DNA from: Branchiostoma lanceolatum
Lineage: Eukaryota; Chordata; Leptocardii; Amphioxiformes; Branchiostomatidae
Direction of reading: 5' to 3'
NCBI RefSeq assembly: GCF_035083965.1
Contig: NC_089725.1
Location: 32,805,524-32,869,523, forward strand
DNA: 64,000 bases
Below are positions 12,901-24,183 of this stretch, in pieces (within the stretch, counting starts at the first letter, position 1; every line of letters begins with the position of its first letter). The translations under genes were made by a program, and so were the position numbers. The notes below the pieces were generated by a model that saw only the letters and a list, made by a program, of their open reading frames with translations, made no database searches and was not told the DNA's origin.

Positions 12901-15900
12901 GGAATAAAATGCTGTTTTGTAGTTATGTTTAGCCATAAGTATGGCTAAACATATTGTTTTCTCTCATGTTTCTTCTTCTTCTTCTTCTCCTCCTGTCAAA
13001 TCTTCAAATCGATTCATCTCTGTCATTTTTTGACCAAATGACCTGAAATTTGGTACAGAGGTAATGTAGGCAAAAACCAATGTGCGTTCTTTTCCTTTTT
13101 TTGATATTGACCTTGAAAGTGATTTTATTGAGGTTTTTAGGCTATTTTTAGCATATCTTGGCCTCCTGCGCCCTGGTATTTCAACCGAATGACCTGAAAT
13201 TTGCTGTATATGTGGCTTGAACAAATATTTAAAGGACTACATTCCCATTTTTGGCATACATATATTCAAAACGATTTATTTTGGGCTTTCTTGACAATAT
13301 TTGCCACTTCTGTCACTTTCAATACTACATATGACCTACAGGTCATTGACCCCTAGTGCCTTGCACCTGGCCAAGCTGGAAGTTTGCTTACGAGGAGGAA
13401 AGACCGGACATAAACATTTAACGTGATTATCGGGAAAACACCATGTTCCCTTAAACTCAGTGGTTAAATTGCAGTTTAGGAAATTTTATAACAGAAAACA
13501 AGTTAAATCAATGATTTTGTGAATGTTTATTCTAGCATTAGTTATTCCAGATATTTTCAAACTCCAAATTCTTCAACACAACACGGGAGATCGTTTCTCC
13601 TCAGACTGGCGCGACACTCCTGTCAAAATTGATTGATGATCTCTCTCTGCCGCCGACTTCATACATGATCAAAGGCGGGTGGTAGGCGGTGCGCGGGGAA
13701 ACTTAAACATATAATGTAGCGAAGTGTTGCACAAGGAATTCTCACGCTGAGGGGTACATGAAATAATGCTTACAAAATAGACCTCTATGAATCGGGCTAC
13801 ATTCAGCAATGGTAGACGGATTCGGGGCATGCCGCGCAAAACACATGGTCTCACTGGGGACAGGCGTTTTGGTCCCGCACGTTGTCGCAGCGGTGCGTCG
13901 CCGCTACGCGATCGAAAGCACGCCGCTGTCTGTCTCGGACCAACACGCGTCTCCCGTGATGTGTAGCGTCCACCACCAGGCCTTCCTACATGTCCTACGT
14001 ACGGGCGTATGGATCGTAGAATTCGGCAAAAAAGGAATGATTAGGCCAGTAGAGTCAGTCCCCGGTAAGGTCAATGATTCGCCCCTTTGCGCTAGCTTGT
14101 AACGTTAAATGAATGTACCCTCTGGTGGCCAAACTTCACTGACAAACTTTCTCCCTATTATCATCATGAGCTTGCGTTAGTCTGGTACTAGTGACTATTA
14201 TGTGCCGGGAATGTTTATCTATCGCACGCCTTGGAAGGAAGTTCAACCATGATAAATGGTCGGCCGTTGCGAAAATTTGGAATCCCATGCTGTTGATTTT
14301 CGTGATTGAATCTGTAAGAAAATATATTTTCATGTCGTTCATGTTTTTGGGACAAACGCCGGGACGGGGTGAATTTTTTCTATCATTTTCGTCCCGTTAG
14401 TAATGCAAATCGAATCGTGTTGCACAAGAGGCATAACACTAAAAACGTGGGTCTTGTGGAGTGTTTTGGAGCGGGAAAATGCCGGATATTAGCGGTGCCG
14501 AACAGTGTACATCGTCGCGCGCGGGTGACGCTCCGTCAAAACAAATCCGCTGGTGGTCTAGCGCGGCCACCGAAAATAGGCAGAAACACACAGGAGGACT
14601 TAGCACCTTCGTTTATGAGGGCAATTGTGAAAATCTTTTGTTACAAATTGTTCGAACATTGAAACATTTGGATAGATGGTTTGAAACTGTTCTAAATAAA
14701 GAGATTTTTGTGTAGTTACGTTCGAAATGTTTCCAACGTATGTGAAATAAGTTCAAACATGTTATAAGTTTCAATTCTAATTGTTTGAACACTTTAGAAC
14801 TATTGTGACTTAGACATTCTTTTAATCAAAATAGTTCAAACATATTACAAATATTATATCAAAACCCTCTCGGTGACTTGGAATTGACTCAAATATGTTA
14901 TTTTTGGTCATTTCCTTCTTCTCGTATGATATATATACTATAGTCTGTAGCACTGACAGTGTCAGGTTTGAGGTCTCTTGAACTTAAATATCATAATTTA
15001 AACAGAGCCAAGCCGGTTTTATTGCTGTCACGGTTGTTGCAACAACAGCAAATATGCCTATGACACACGGCGACGAAAGTTTATATTTTCGCAGTTCACA
15101 TTCGACACGCGTGACCCTTGACCCATCTGGGATCGTCCACTGTATTAGCGTGGGGGACAGGGGACTGTGCCGTGCCGTAGCGCGAAAGGCAGGGCAGCGC
15201 GTAGGGCAGAAAATTTTGTCGAGGAACGCAGGGCAGCGCGCCGTAGGGCAGGAAATTCTCACTGGCGCGGAGTGGTTGGAATTCTACCGCAGCACGTAAG
15301 GAAGTGTATCGCAGAGCGGTTAGAATTCTACCGCGGCACGTAAGGAAAATGTATCTCGGACCGGTTGGAATCATGCCTCGGAGCGTTTGGAATCATGCCT
15401 CGGACCGGTAAGAATTGAGTTGGGGAAGCTGTGTACCACTGTCGTTTTGGTCTTTGGTACTGACGTGCTAAGTTAGTGGCAGGTGGCAACGGCGGAAGCA
15501 GGACAACTCGGCCCATTTCCAACTCGGCCCATCGCAAATCTGGTCAACTCGTAGCCTCCGTTGCAGTCCTTTTCCCCGCAGCGTGTTTTTTTTCTTCAAT
15601 TTTTTTTGGGGGGGGGGGGGGGGCGCCACGTATCTGCTTGGGATCCCGTATCCGCCGTGCCTCTGTGTCCGCTATAGACCCTGTGTCCGCTGCTGGGGAA
15701 GCAGCGGACACAGGGTCTATAGCGGACACAGAGGCACGGCGGATACGGGATCCCAAGCAGATACGTGGCGCCCCCCCCCCCCCCCCCCCCCAAAAATGAA
15801 AAAAAAAACACGCTGCGGGGAAAAGGACTGCAACGGAGGCTAGTCAACTCGGCCCATTGCGGAAGTCAACTCGGCCCATTGCGGAAGTCAACTCGGCCCA

Positions 15901-18900
15901 TCGGGGTAGTCAACTCGGCCCATCGGGGTAGTCAACTCGGCCCATCGGGGTAGTCAACTCAACACTTTATTGAACCTGTTTAGAACCTGTAGATAAGTAG
16001 TTTTTTTTTTTAGTTTGTTTACCGCATGTCAGGACCAGTTTCTCATGTACCGCTACCGATGTGTGAAAATAACGTGTAAATAAGTAAATATTTAGCTAGT
16101 CGACTTTCGTTCGTAGTTTTTTTGAAGATGAATAGACCGATTGCTATAATGTAATAATAATATGGAATGGACATGTTAAAGTTTACGTCTTCTGTAAATC
16201 TAAGTTTAATGTTGTCTTCTGTAAACGTTGTTCTGTAAAGTGCCAGTTATAGTCGTTTTACCTGTTGAAAAAGAAAGCACAAGTTGGATTAACTTGAATA
16301 AAAATATGTGTGCAAAATATCGTGTGTGTGTTTGTGTTGGGCCGAGTTGACTAGGGAGATGGGCCGAGTTGACTAGGGAGATGGGCCGAGTTGACTAGGG
16401 AGATGGGCCGAGTTGACTAGGGAAATGGGCCGAGTTGACTGGGCCGAGTTGGTAATGGGCCGAGTCGTCCGACATTCGGCAACGGCATGTGGAAAGTTCG
16501 GCGTGCATGCCTTTTAATATTTAATTGTGCGAAAATACACCATTTAGAGACATGACCTGCTGAGCGTATGAACATTTGCCTTCAAGCTTGTGTCCGAAAA
16601 TCTCCGTGGTAACGGCCTCACGCAAAAAAAGAGAGACCGAGCACGGCATATTCAGACAAATCACGCCGAATCGGCGTAATGTTTGTGTCGCAATAAGTGG
16701 CTACTTTCCGCCTAAGCGGCTGATCGCACATGTGTCATGGCGGACTTTCCGTGCATCGAGATCGGCGTTTCCTGTAGGTTTTACGCAGGTTTGCTGGCAG
16801 CTCCAGCCAAATGGATCATAAGTGTTACATCTGAAGATAATAAAAAGCGGAACAGTTGATAGTTTGGGTGTTTTTATTTCGTTTCAGAACGGTTTTTAGT
16901 TGAAAGGTCTCCCGAGATCGGTGCTCGCACGTTCTTACAGGCTTCGCAAATTCCGTATTTTCCCACTCTCTGTCCTTCATAGAAATCAAAAGATCGTAAA
17001 ATATAATTGTTCAGCTATTTTCTGACCGAGTATTGTCAACTGTTAACGTCTTATATCAATGTGGAGACCGTAGAAAACAGCCGTTCTGGGTGCCCCATAT
17101 GGCACCCTGGTACGGCCGTCACTGCGTGTTCCTGTGCACATTTCGACGCCGTCGAAGTGTGCTGTGTGGCACGCTTACATAGCTCACAATAGTGTTTGTT
17201 TGTTTGTTTGTTCACTGTTGTTATCTGTTTGCTGAGGCTCTTATTAGTCTTAGCCCTTTACACAAAACAAAAACTGTTAGAAGCATTGAGTTAATAATTA
17301 CAAAGTAGAACAGCTATCTATATAGACAAGTCTGTTTCAAGAGTGCATAATCATCACACTCACTCATGCACACATACACATGCACACAGTAAACTTACAC
17401 ACTGTACACAACATACCACACTGACACAAAGACAAACACAAGAACACACTTACACACACACACCCTACACAAGAGTACTGACCCTTCATGATGAAGTACA
17501 TCTGAGGTGTTTTCTTCAGAGCCTTACTTCTGGAGTCTGATGTCCAGTCCACAGCCTGGCTCTCCTCCCACGGACAGTAGGACACGGTCTGGGGACAAAA
17601 CAGGTTTGGAAAGGTTGGAACCTAGAAGTAATAGTGGTGTCCAGTAAAAGGAAAGTGATCTCGATCCAGTTTAGCTCACTGAAGAGCTAATCTTCCACTG
17701 GTCGTGCCAGAGAAGACAGACAGTATTTACAGGTTCATTGTACCAGGGAAATTCCCCTAGCTCATTCTGACAAGCACAATGAACATTGAACCACGGCTTA
17801 ACGTCCTGTCCTAAGGGCTGCAACCCTTCCCGGTAGTGTGCATGTCGGGACCAAACTCGCGGCCTCTAGTTCCAGAGGCAAGATCGCTAACCACTGGTCT
17901 ACGCACGCTATCCAGTATTTAATTCGACTGCTGTGGGGGTTCCTGACATGGGTGGGCAGCAGTCGGCTAGTCTTCACACACAGCATTGGAACCTACTCTT
18001 ACTAAATATGGTATTGGGTCTTTTGCAGTGTTTTCATCACACTGTTGCAGTAAATCTAAAGGAGTGTTACAGCCACAAAATTAATTTTTTTTCTAAGTTC
18101 TTGATTCCAATAGCAATATTTCAAAGCTCAGAATGTACAGCTCCAAAACAACAGGGGTGGGCAGCAGTTGGCTAGTCTTAACACCACACTTCTAGGCAGC
18201 CCTGTCCAGCGGGTTCACACTGGTGAGGCCGCACACTTTGATGTCCTTCTTGACAGTCTCCATCAAAGATTTTCTTGGTCAACAACAGTGCTGTCTCCAG
18301 CTTCAAATTCATATCCGTCCTACTCAATGTTTGAATCTGTTATTCTCCAAGCAGAGGTTTTGGTTGGGGGGTAGTAGTGGCCGGGGTTTTTTAACATTGC
18401 CTCCCGTAACCTCTGCTACAGAACGCATAAGGGCGGGGCTGTTCTTTCAGAATCGGTGTGGCTACCCCTCCCTGTGTACCATTAATTTATCATTAGGCAA
18501 AGAGTTTTACTGCCCGGGGATAACGCGGCCTCCGGTAACTTGGGGGAGTGTGCAGCCAGCCGGGCGGCTACCCGCGGTCTCCCCCACAATCACTTTGAAT
18601 GGCTCCCGACAGATTGAAAGCATCATAACATAACGTAAACATTCCACACATGATGATAAATGTTTTTTAAAGAAATCAAAGATATAAATAAGATGTATAA
18701 TTATACAGTAGAAACCAGTTAATTGCAATACGCTTTTTAGCAAAAACCGGCCAATTGCAAAGGATTGTGAAATCCCAAACCGTTTCCCATTAACACCATT
18801 GTTTATCGGACCCCATATACGCAAAGCCTATGATCGAAAAAATCGGCTAATCAGCAAAAATATTGTCAAGTTGCAGCACATATTGAACCGAAAATATGCC

Positions 18901-21900
18901 AAACAAATCACCAAAAACGGCAGGAATGAGTTGACAAATTCTTTAATAAAGATATAAGATCGCTAAAAGGAATGAACTGTCTGTTTTGAGTCGCGAAGGA
19001 CGGCGGTTTCTTCTGAAGTTTACGTTGATAGAGCGGCCCGGCAGATCGGGTGCACATCGGCACTGCATACAGAGAGGCGCGTGTAGGTTCACAGCCGTCA
19101 AAGGCGGCCGCTTATGCCTTCGTCTTCTTTTGCCTTCATGTTTCTTCAAAGAACATTTAATTTCTCAGACAACAAATTTTTACTCAATAAAAACACGTCT
19201 GTACCTGTGTTCTCTCTCATTATTCTTGCGTTCGTTTCGACCGTGCGACACGTTTGTTATCGCCATGCGTTTAAACCCGGAAGTGAATGTAGCGCTATTG
19301 ACCTACCGCATTGAATGATGGGATATTGCTACCCACGCTACGTCCGCCATCTTTTTTTTACCGAGAAAAATTTGGTGAAATATGCTCGTCGAATGTTGCA
19401 AAATTTCCATGTTTTCTATGGACATCGTAAGCTAAAATCTCGTAGATATGGCAATCAACCGTTTATTGTTGCATGAGTTACGATCATTTCCATGTGGTAG
19501 CTAATTTTTTGTTGAAAATGAAGACAACAACAAGGTGATCCTTTGTCTAAGTGTTGTCGTCGATTTTCATGTCTACAAGCGTGTATCATTTGTACCCAAC
19601 TTTATTTTTGCTTTACTTTTGTAGTGTAAGAATATCAAAAGGTTGATAATTGTACATTTATCTGTCAGCTTGTGTTTTGCGCAGATAGCAGTGTTTATTT
19701 CTTTGTTTTGTCCGAGTGTCCGAGTAGAGTTAGAGTCGATAGCTCAAATATTTAGTGCATCGCATCATTCATCAAGTCGGTAGAAAACAACAATCTACGT
19801 CGGGAAATCGTACCCAGAACAACGCTATTGTTGCAAATTATAAATGTTACAAGTAAATGTACTGATCTAAATAAAATTCGCCGTTATTATTGGTTAAATA
19901 TGGCCGTGTTTGTATTTTTGTGTCATTGCGTTCGATTTACTGTCCACTGTCCCCCCCCCCCAATTCAATCGGGTCAGTTTGCGCTAACACCTCATAATCG
20001 GCAAAGCCGGGTAATCGGGAAAATTGCGCTGACAAATAGGCATTGCAGATAAGCGGTTTCTACTGTATAAGTAAACATATTATGTATTTTGAACATACTA
20101 ATCTGAGTCTGAACTAGATATACCGACATGAGAAAAACGGACGTGGATCACCATTACGATTACATGCAGTGCAACATGGCTTCCGGCATGGTCGGGTCAG
20201 CTAGCGGCAGTGTTTTTGACAGAGATTGTGGCTGATTTTGCGGTTTTAAAGACTCCACAATGGCATATGAGGAAAGAATCAAAAGAATGTATGTACGGTA
20301 GACAATTTCCTGGTTTGAACTTTGTTTTATAGTAATATGTTTTTGCACGTCGAGTAGCCGGACATTTCAAAGCCTTACATAAAGCCTTTGTCATTTTTGC
20401 AGCGTGTTTTTTCAAAGTTGAAAGTAGCAAAATAGAGAGTTACATCGACTGCTAACAGTTATATAACCATCAGCATCAAATCTTAAGTACATTTGAGTCT
20501 AAGAATTATTGTGACAGCTGTGGGGAGGATAACGGAATAAAAAACAGGTAGACTTGCAAGTCAAGATTCTCATGCTCTGTCGTCTCGCTAGATCTGGTGT
20601 TTTTACACACGATTTTATACGAACTCCGAGTAAGCGTTATTCTGTTACACTGAACAGTCTAGAGTAGTTCTATACGACCACTTTCTTTTCCCAAACGTAT
20701 ATACAGTGGTATACTGCGTTCCTGGTCCGGCAGACCGGAAACACCTGTGGCGCGAGGACAGAAACACTAGACTCCCTTGGCAGACTTAGCACCTACTTTC
20801 AAAATGGCCTTAATGTGTCAAAGTGATTAGATTTAAACGCCTTGATCGGTTCCGACATCTCGCAGAGGTTACGGGAGGCAATGTTAAAAAAAACCGGCCA
20901 CTACTACCCCCCCACCAAAACCTCTGCTTGGAGAATATGAATCTGTTGTTTTAACCTTGTAAAAGTACATTTCCATGATGTCATGAACTTAAACTTTTTT
21001 TGATGGACAGGATGAAATTTGTGTCTATCCCAACAAGCAAACTTCCATCCTGGGGTGGAGGGACGGGTCCTGGAGACAGCCCTGGTCTGCCAGAACCTCT
21101 GCAATTTGGTGACAAAGTTGCGATCCGTGGAGCTGTTTTACCTTTTTGACCATGACCGTCTCGGTCGTGTCTACTTTAGCCTTCTTGGCAGCAGGTCCGT
21201 CTTCCTTCCCCTCCTCCTTCTGTTTGTCTGTCTTGATAATCTTGGGTTTTTCTCTAAACACGGACAAAAATATGCAATCTTAGTTCAGCTCAAATATATT
21301 AAAACACTGGTCAAAATCTACTGTTGAAGAAAACTGATTTTACAAATAGTCACCTAAATTTAAGTGGCATTTATTGTTACCAAGTACAGTAGGGGCATCC
21401 TCACTAGACAGGTTTAAACAAAGTCAAACGTCCATGTGTTAGACTGAGCTGACTAGGCTTTTATGAACGAGCCATCATCATCCCATAGCCCTGCCCACCT
21501 CCATACAAAGGTAGAAATGCAAAATAAAAACAGAAAAATGCAAACATTTCACAGGCAGCCACTCTCTCATTGGTTGAGCCCCTATATGCCATGCTATCAT
21601 TGGTTCACTCACTCACTCACTCACTCACTCACTCACTCACTCACTCACTCACTATCCGGTTTAACTGCTAAATGTGATGGACAGTCAGCACCAGGCTGTA
21701 CAGATCCAAAGAGTCCTTAGTAAAGGCAACTTGTTAGTTGTACCTGTAGTTAAGTACAAATTAACAAACTGTGCCACTCACTCTACATAGTCGTGCTCCC
21801 CCAGGTCAGCGAACATGTACCCGCAGTACCCGTGCACGTTCCCCGCGTAGAACTTCACCCCGTTGTCATGGCAAACATGGCCGACGCGCCGCAGGGTCTG

Positions 21901-23693
21901 CTGGGAGCAGCAAGTCAGGCAGACGACGCTGAACTTGGTGAAGAACTCGTCAGGTTTGTCCTTGACGTCCTCGGTGTCGGCCGTGACCTTGACGTTTGGG
22001 TTCAGGTTCTGTGTTCTGTCCAGGGAGGCTTCTGCTCTCTGGAGGGGATGCATGGAAAAATATAAATCTGAAATTGATATAATTATCATTTGCAACTTTC
22101 ATCACAAAAGATTCTATAAAGTTGCATTTTATTTTTAAAAATCTTACTTCATTTCTTTAATGTACTGTCTGTGTGTGACATATGAATAAAGATACCATAA
22201 TATTATCTAGGGATGTACACTCCTTCAAATTGCATTGTTAAAGTTTCCCTTGTTATGTGTACCGATCACTTGTTACTAACAGTGTAACACCGTGTGCAGT
22301 ACAGAAAGAAGAACCCTGAGGCCAAAATAAAGTTGGTGCCAGATGTACACTACCTACCCCTTGTCAGCCATACTCACGTTCTTCCCCAGATCTGCCCTGG
22401 CCACCAGGAACTGGGAGCTGAAGTCTTCTTCTGTCACCTGAATAAACAAATGAATAATAAATTAACCTGCAGGGAGAAGTTCAGGTTTACAAGCTGGGAT
22501 CAGACAGGTTGTATTACACCTTACCATGTGTGGTGATGGTTTATCCTTGAAATCATTTGTGATTTTGTTTTGGTCAATCAACAAATATCAGCATGACTAA
22601 TCCCTTGTAGATAATGGTTGTTTGAATTTTTATTCAATGGCATAAGACTGTTATCAATAGGATCAGTATTGACTTTATCATGAGAAAAAGATCACAAGGA
22701 AGGGCTTGTCTGCTGAATAAACGGTTTACAAGTTTCGGATACTGCTTTTTCTACATAACCACTTAACATTACTAGTTACAGAGACATTTCCGAGTACTGT
22801 TCACTACACTTCCCCATGATGACGATGACAGTGTACCCTACCTGCTGGTGGTCCAGCAAGGTCACAGCCTTGACCCCGGACAGCACGATGTTCTTGGCGA
22901 CCTCCGCACCGAGCCCCTTCAGACCTGAGATCAGGACAGACGACGCTCGCAGCCTACAGGGTGGGACAGACGCTTTACAGGTGACTTAGACTTATTCACG
23001 ATAAGGGGATACCATAAGCCAGTTTATGACATGATGGTTTGAACTGTGCATGCTTAATAATTATACATACCGAGATGTCCTAAAGGTATCCTAAAGGTAC
23101 ATGTCCAGACGTGTTTTGTCAATGTCCATGTCTAGTGGAGTAATAGTACTAGTAGACGCAAAGCACGGACAACAACAGGAGCCTTCAACTTTGAAGCTTT
23201 TACCCACATCACAAGTGCGCACATGTAGTTAAAATCAGGAATCAGCTTGTTGGATCTGCCATTAAAGTAGTAACTGTAAATTATGTTACTCTAATGTTAC
23301 ACACGTTTCCTTGCTATAAAACTTGTACAAAAGGATTTAGAATTTGTGCATTGGCAGGCTATAGTATGGTGGTGTCTTTTCTACTGCTTCAGTGTAACAC
23401 AGCCCCTCACTGCGACAGAGTTTTGACCATGTATCTGGGCTTGATCATTTCTGTGGCGGCTCTGAGCTAAAACCCATGATTTTAAAGAGTTTCAACAAAC
23501 AACAACATGTCCTCCATGGTACCACCATGATTCTTACAGCCTGCCATGTGGCACAATGAATGGAACATTTGGCTGTCAGGAAACGGTTCAGTCACCTCCT
23601 CTGCGCGTCGAGCCCCCACAGGCGGATCTGCCTGTCGTACAGCGCCGCCTCCGCCTCGCTGATCGCCCCGTTCTCCCCGTCATCCGCCATCAT
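9905..23693 (-). CDS. SAE1: SUMO-activating enzyme subunit 1 (9 coding exons)
   Basis: SAE1 (Aos1) pairs with UBA2 to form the E1 enzyme that adenylates SUMO and passes it to UBC9; it works mainly in the nucleus. Coding exons, in transcript order, are 23693-23596, 22953-22842, 22437-22378, 22038-21782, 21253-21142, 17588-17483, 11230-11086, 10605-10536 and 9997-9905. All introns are GT-AG, the phases agree, and the stop is TAG. The protein is about 349 residues (human 346). It begins with two ATGs in a row (23693, 23690); the N-terminus reads [19 protein letters not shown]. The nucleotide-binding-like loop is [12 protein letters not shown] (about 42-53). VCLTCCS and DLGEHDYVE follow, then a lysine-rich acidic linker (about 176-212), [17 protein letters not shown] (about 303-319) and a C-terminus NNFFFFNG. 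As expected for SAE1, there is no catalytic cysteine domain, which lies in UBA2. Introns 5 and 6 are long because of transposons. It is divergent from SRP14. Confidence 0.96.
10686..10793 (+). mobile_element. Short interspersed element, about 108 bp, flanked by 11 bp direct repeats
   Basis: A 108 bp segment starting GTCTGTATAACGCAAACTCC is flanked by AGATGTATCTA at 10675-10685 and 10794-10804, a convincing target duplication. A second copy in the opposite orientation lies at 37620-37732 in WDR26 intron 5. It lies in SAE1 intron 7, close to exon 8. No promoter boxes or coding potential are visible. Confidence 0.7.
11801..12381. repeat. Tandem repeat, about 190-200 bp unit, 3 copies plus a fragment
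   Basis: Units start at about 11801, 12000 and 12188 with GTCTCTC(C)TTTTTT and run through GCCGTTAC, ATTAAATAT.AAAAGGCAT and CGCCGAACTTTCCAC. Each full unit ends with a small palindrome CAGCACGTC-AA-GACGTGCTG and CACGCTGTGACGGA. A lone copy of the last part is at 12560-12613. The first unit is shared with the left arm of the large element, so the array grew from the arm's inner edge. Confidence 0.8.
12614..15500. other. Interior of the large element, no gene recognised
   Basis: At 13030-13080 and 13185-13230 the phrase GAATGACCTGAAATTTG or a close variant appears twice. At 14105-14180 there is a repeat with TGGTGGCCAAACT that recurs at 58885-58950. At 15170-15260 and 15285-15415 there are degenerate tandem repeats (GGGCAGCGCG; GGTTGGAATCATGCCTCGG). 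A 97-codon open frame at 13809-14102 begins with ATG but resembles nothing I know. Confidence 0.45.
15501..16466. repeat. Inverted minisatellites around a 291 bp perfect hairpin
   Basis: GTCAACTCGGCCCAT units of about 22 bp occupy 15501-15550 and 15843-15960. The same motif in reverse orientation (ATGGGCCGAGTTGAC) occupies 16338-16466. Between the first two blocks sits a hairpin with two 143 bp arms (15552-15694, 15700-15842) and a 5 base loop, GGGGA. The arms contain a long poly-G/poly-C run and CTTGGGATCCCGTATCCGCC. GTCAACTCG flanks it on both sides, so it may have inserted into the array. Confidence 0.85.
17343..17475. repeat. CA-rich microsatellite region
   Basis: Degenerate ACACAC/CACTCA sequence immediately downstream (in transcript sense) of the donor of SAE1 exon 6, whose boundary is at 17483. 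It is another case of simple repeat close to a donor site. Confidence 0.7.
17645..17910 (-). repeat. tRNA-derived SINE in SAE1 intron 5
   Basis: On the minus strand a tRNA-like head begins with an A-box-like TAGACCAGTGGTTAGCG (complement of 17885-17901). About 35 bp later comes a degenerate B box near GCGAGTTTGGTCCCG. The tail, GAAGATTAGCTCTTCAGTGAGCTAAA followed by ATCGAGATCACTTT (shown here in two parts), matches 38701-38765 in WDR26 intron 5. The head and tail define about 260 bp. Confidence 0.65.
18341..20937. mobile_element. 2.6 kb DNA transposon with 75 bp inverted ends and 9 bp target duplication
   Basis: The left end TATTCTCCAAGCAGAGG (18341) and the right end, whose complement is the same (20937), match over about 75 bp, through a poly-G stretch and GTAGTAGTGGCCGG. 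TGAATCTGT occurs at 18332-18340 and again at 20938-20946, a 9 bp target duplication. Parts of its subterminal sequence match the 431 bp element at 41336-41766. It has no transposase and is interrupted by a pogo-like element at 18706-20065. Nine-base duplications and long inverted ends suggest the Mutator group, but this is inference. Confidence 0.85.
18706..20065. mobile_element. Pogo-like non-autonomous transposon nested in the larger element
   Basis: The ends are CAGTAGAAACC (18706) and GGTTTCTACTG (20065), each flanked by TA, the usual target duplication of Tc1/mariner/pogo elements. Next to the left end is GTTAATTGCAAT, next to the right end the complement of GCTTATCTGCAATG. The element is 1360 bp with no transposase frame. 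Its middle carries CCGGAAGTG (ETS-like, about 19276) and CCGCCATCTT (YY1-like, about 19344). Confidence 0.75.
21478..21690. repeat. Dispersed repeat with (ACTC)n microsatellite
   Basis: CCCATAGCCC.GCCCACCTC, AGCCACTCTCTCATT and AATGTGATGGACAGTCAG occur here and again, in the same order, at 31637-31785 in WDR26 intron 3. In this copy a (CACT)n run of about 48 bp (21604-21652) has expanded inside it. It lies in SAE1 intron 4. Confidence 0.7.
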
Positions 23694-24183
23694 TCCGGCA
23701 AAATGGGCCGTTCCAAAAAAAAAAAATACCCCCCCGGTTGACGACGTAGGACAGGATTCAGGATTTAGGGGGTTTGAAAGTAGTCGGGATTCCGGGATAA
23801 AGGGGGTTGAAGTCGTCGGGATTCAGGATTAAGGGGGTTGAAGTCGTCGGGATACCGGGATAAAGGGGGTCGAGGTCTTCGGGATGCAGGATTAAGGGGG
23901 TTGAAGTCGTCGGGATACCGGGATAAAGGGGGTTGAATAATATGCAGAAAATTGTGTCGTCAACCCCCCCTCCATTTTTTTTTTTTGGAACAGCCCAATC
24001 TTCGAAAATCACAAAAATCTTCACTTTCACTTCTGCACCTCCCGCCACAGGGGCACGATGGGATATTCGCTGGTACGCATGCGTGTGTACCCATGTTTTC
24101 TAACACAGTATCTGATTGGTCAAATGTTCCAGCTTCGTCCAATCATGGGCCTGCTTTTATCACAGCGTCCACAGTGATCCAAT
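23694..24183. promoter_or_regulatory. Bidirectional promoter between SAE1 and SRP14
   Basis: The two start codons lie 490 bp apart and point away from each other. On the SRP14 side the region has an NRF1-like palindrome ACGCATGCGT (24075-24084), an inverted CCAAT box (24115-24119) and a direct CCAAT box (24139-24143). These are typical of TATA-less housekeeping promoters. On the SAE1 side most of the interval is taken up by an inverted-repeat element (23704-23998). Confidence 0.65.
23704..23998. mobile_element. Inverted-repeat element with internal minisatellite, 11 bp upstream of the SAE1 ATG
   Basis: The left end GGGCCGTTCC plus an A-run and C-run and GGTTGACGAC is mirrored at the right end (GTCGTCAACC, C-run, T-run, GGAACAGCCC), about 40 bp each. 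Flanking AAT trinucleotides could be a 3 bp target duplication. Between the ends is a degenerate array of about 30 bp units (GGGATAAAGGGGGTTGAAGT and variants, about 6 copies). SAE1 transcripts starting upstream must read through it as 5' UTR. Confidence 0.7.

Larger units (their letters stand above)
11256..17181. mobile_element. 5.9 kb element with about 690 bp inverted terminal arms in SAE1 intron 6
   Basis: The left arm 11256-11946 and right arm 16485-17181 are near-identical inverted copies. Both ends read TATGTAAGCGTGCCACACAG, read inward, and could include a TA target duplication. The arms carry matching 81-codon open frames (11616-11861 minus, 16576-16821 plus) that match no family I know. 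The interior holds 190 bp tandem repeats (11801-12381), a low-complexity middle, a perfect 291 bp hairpin (15552-15842) and inverted minisatellites (15501-15960, 16338-16466). I see no transposase. Only 25 bp of ordinary intron separates the left end from SAE1 exon 7. It is best read as a non-autonomous DNA transposon or a foldback element. Confidence 0.85.

Noticed and set aside
13809..14102. 97-codon ATG frame inside the large SAE1-intron element as a transposase remnant
   Set aside because: No catalytic motif or zinc-finger pattern is visible; too short to support.
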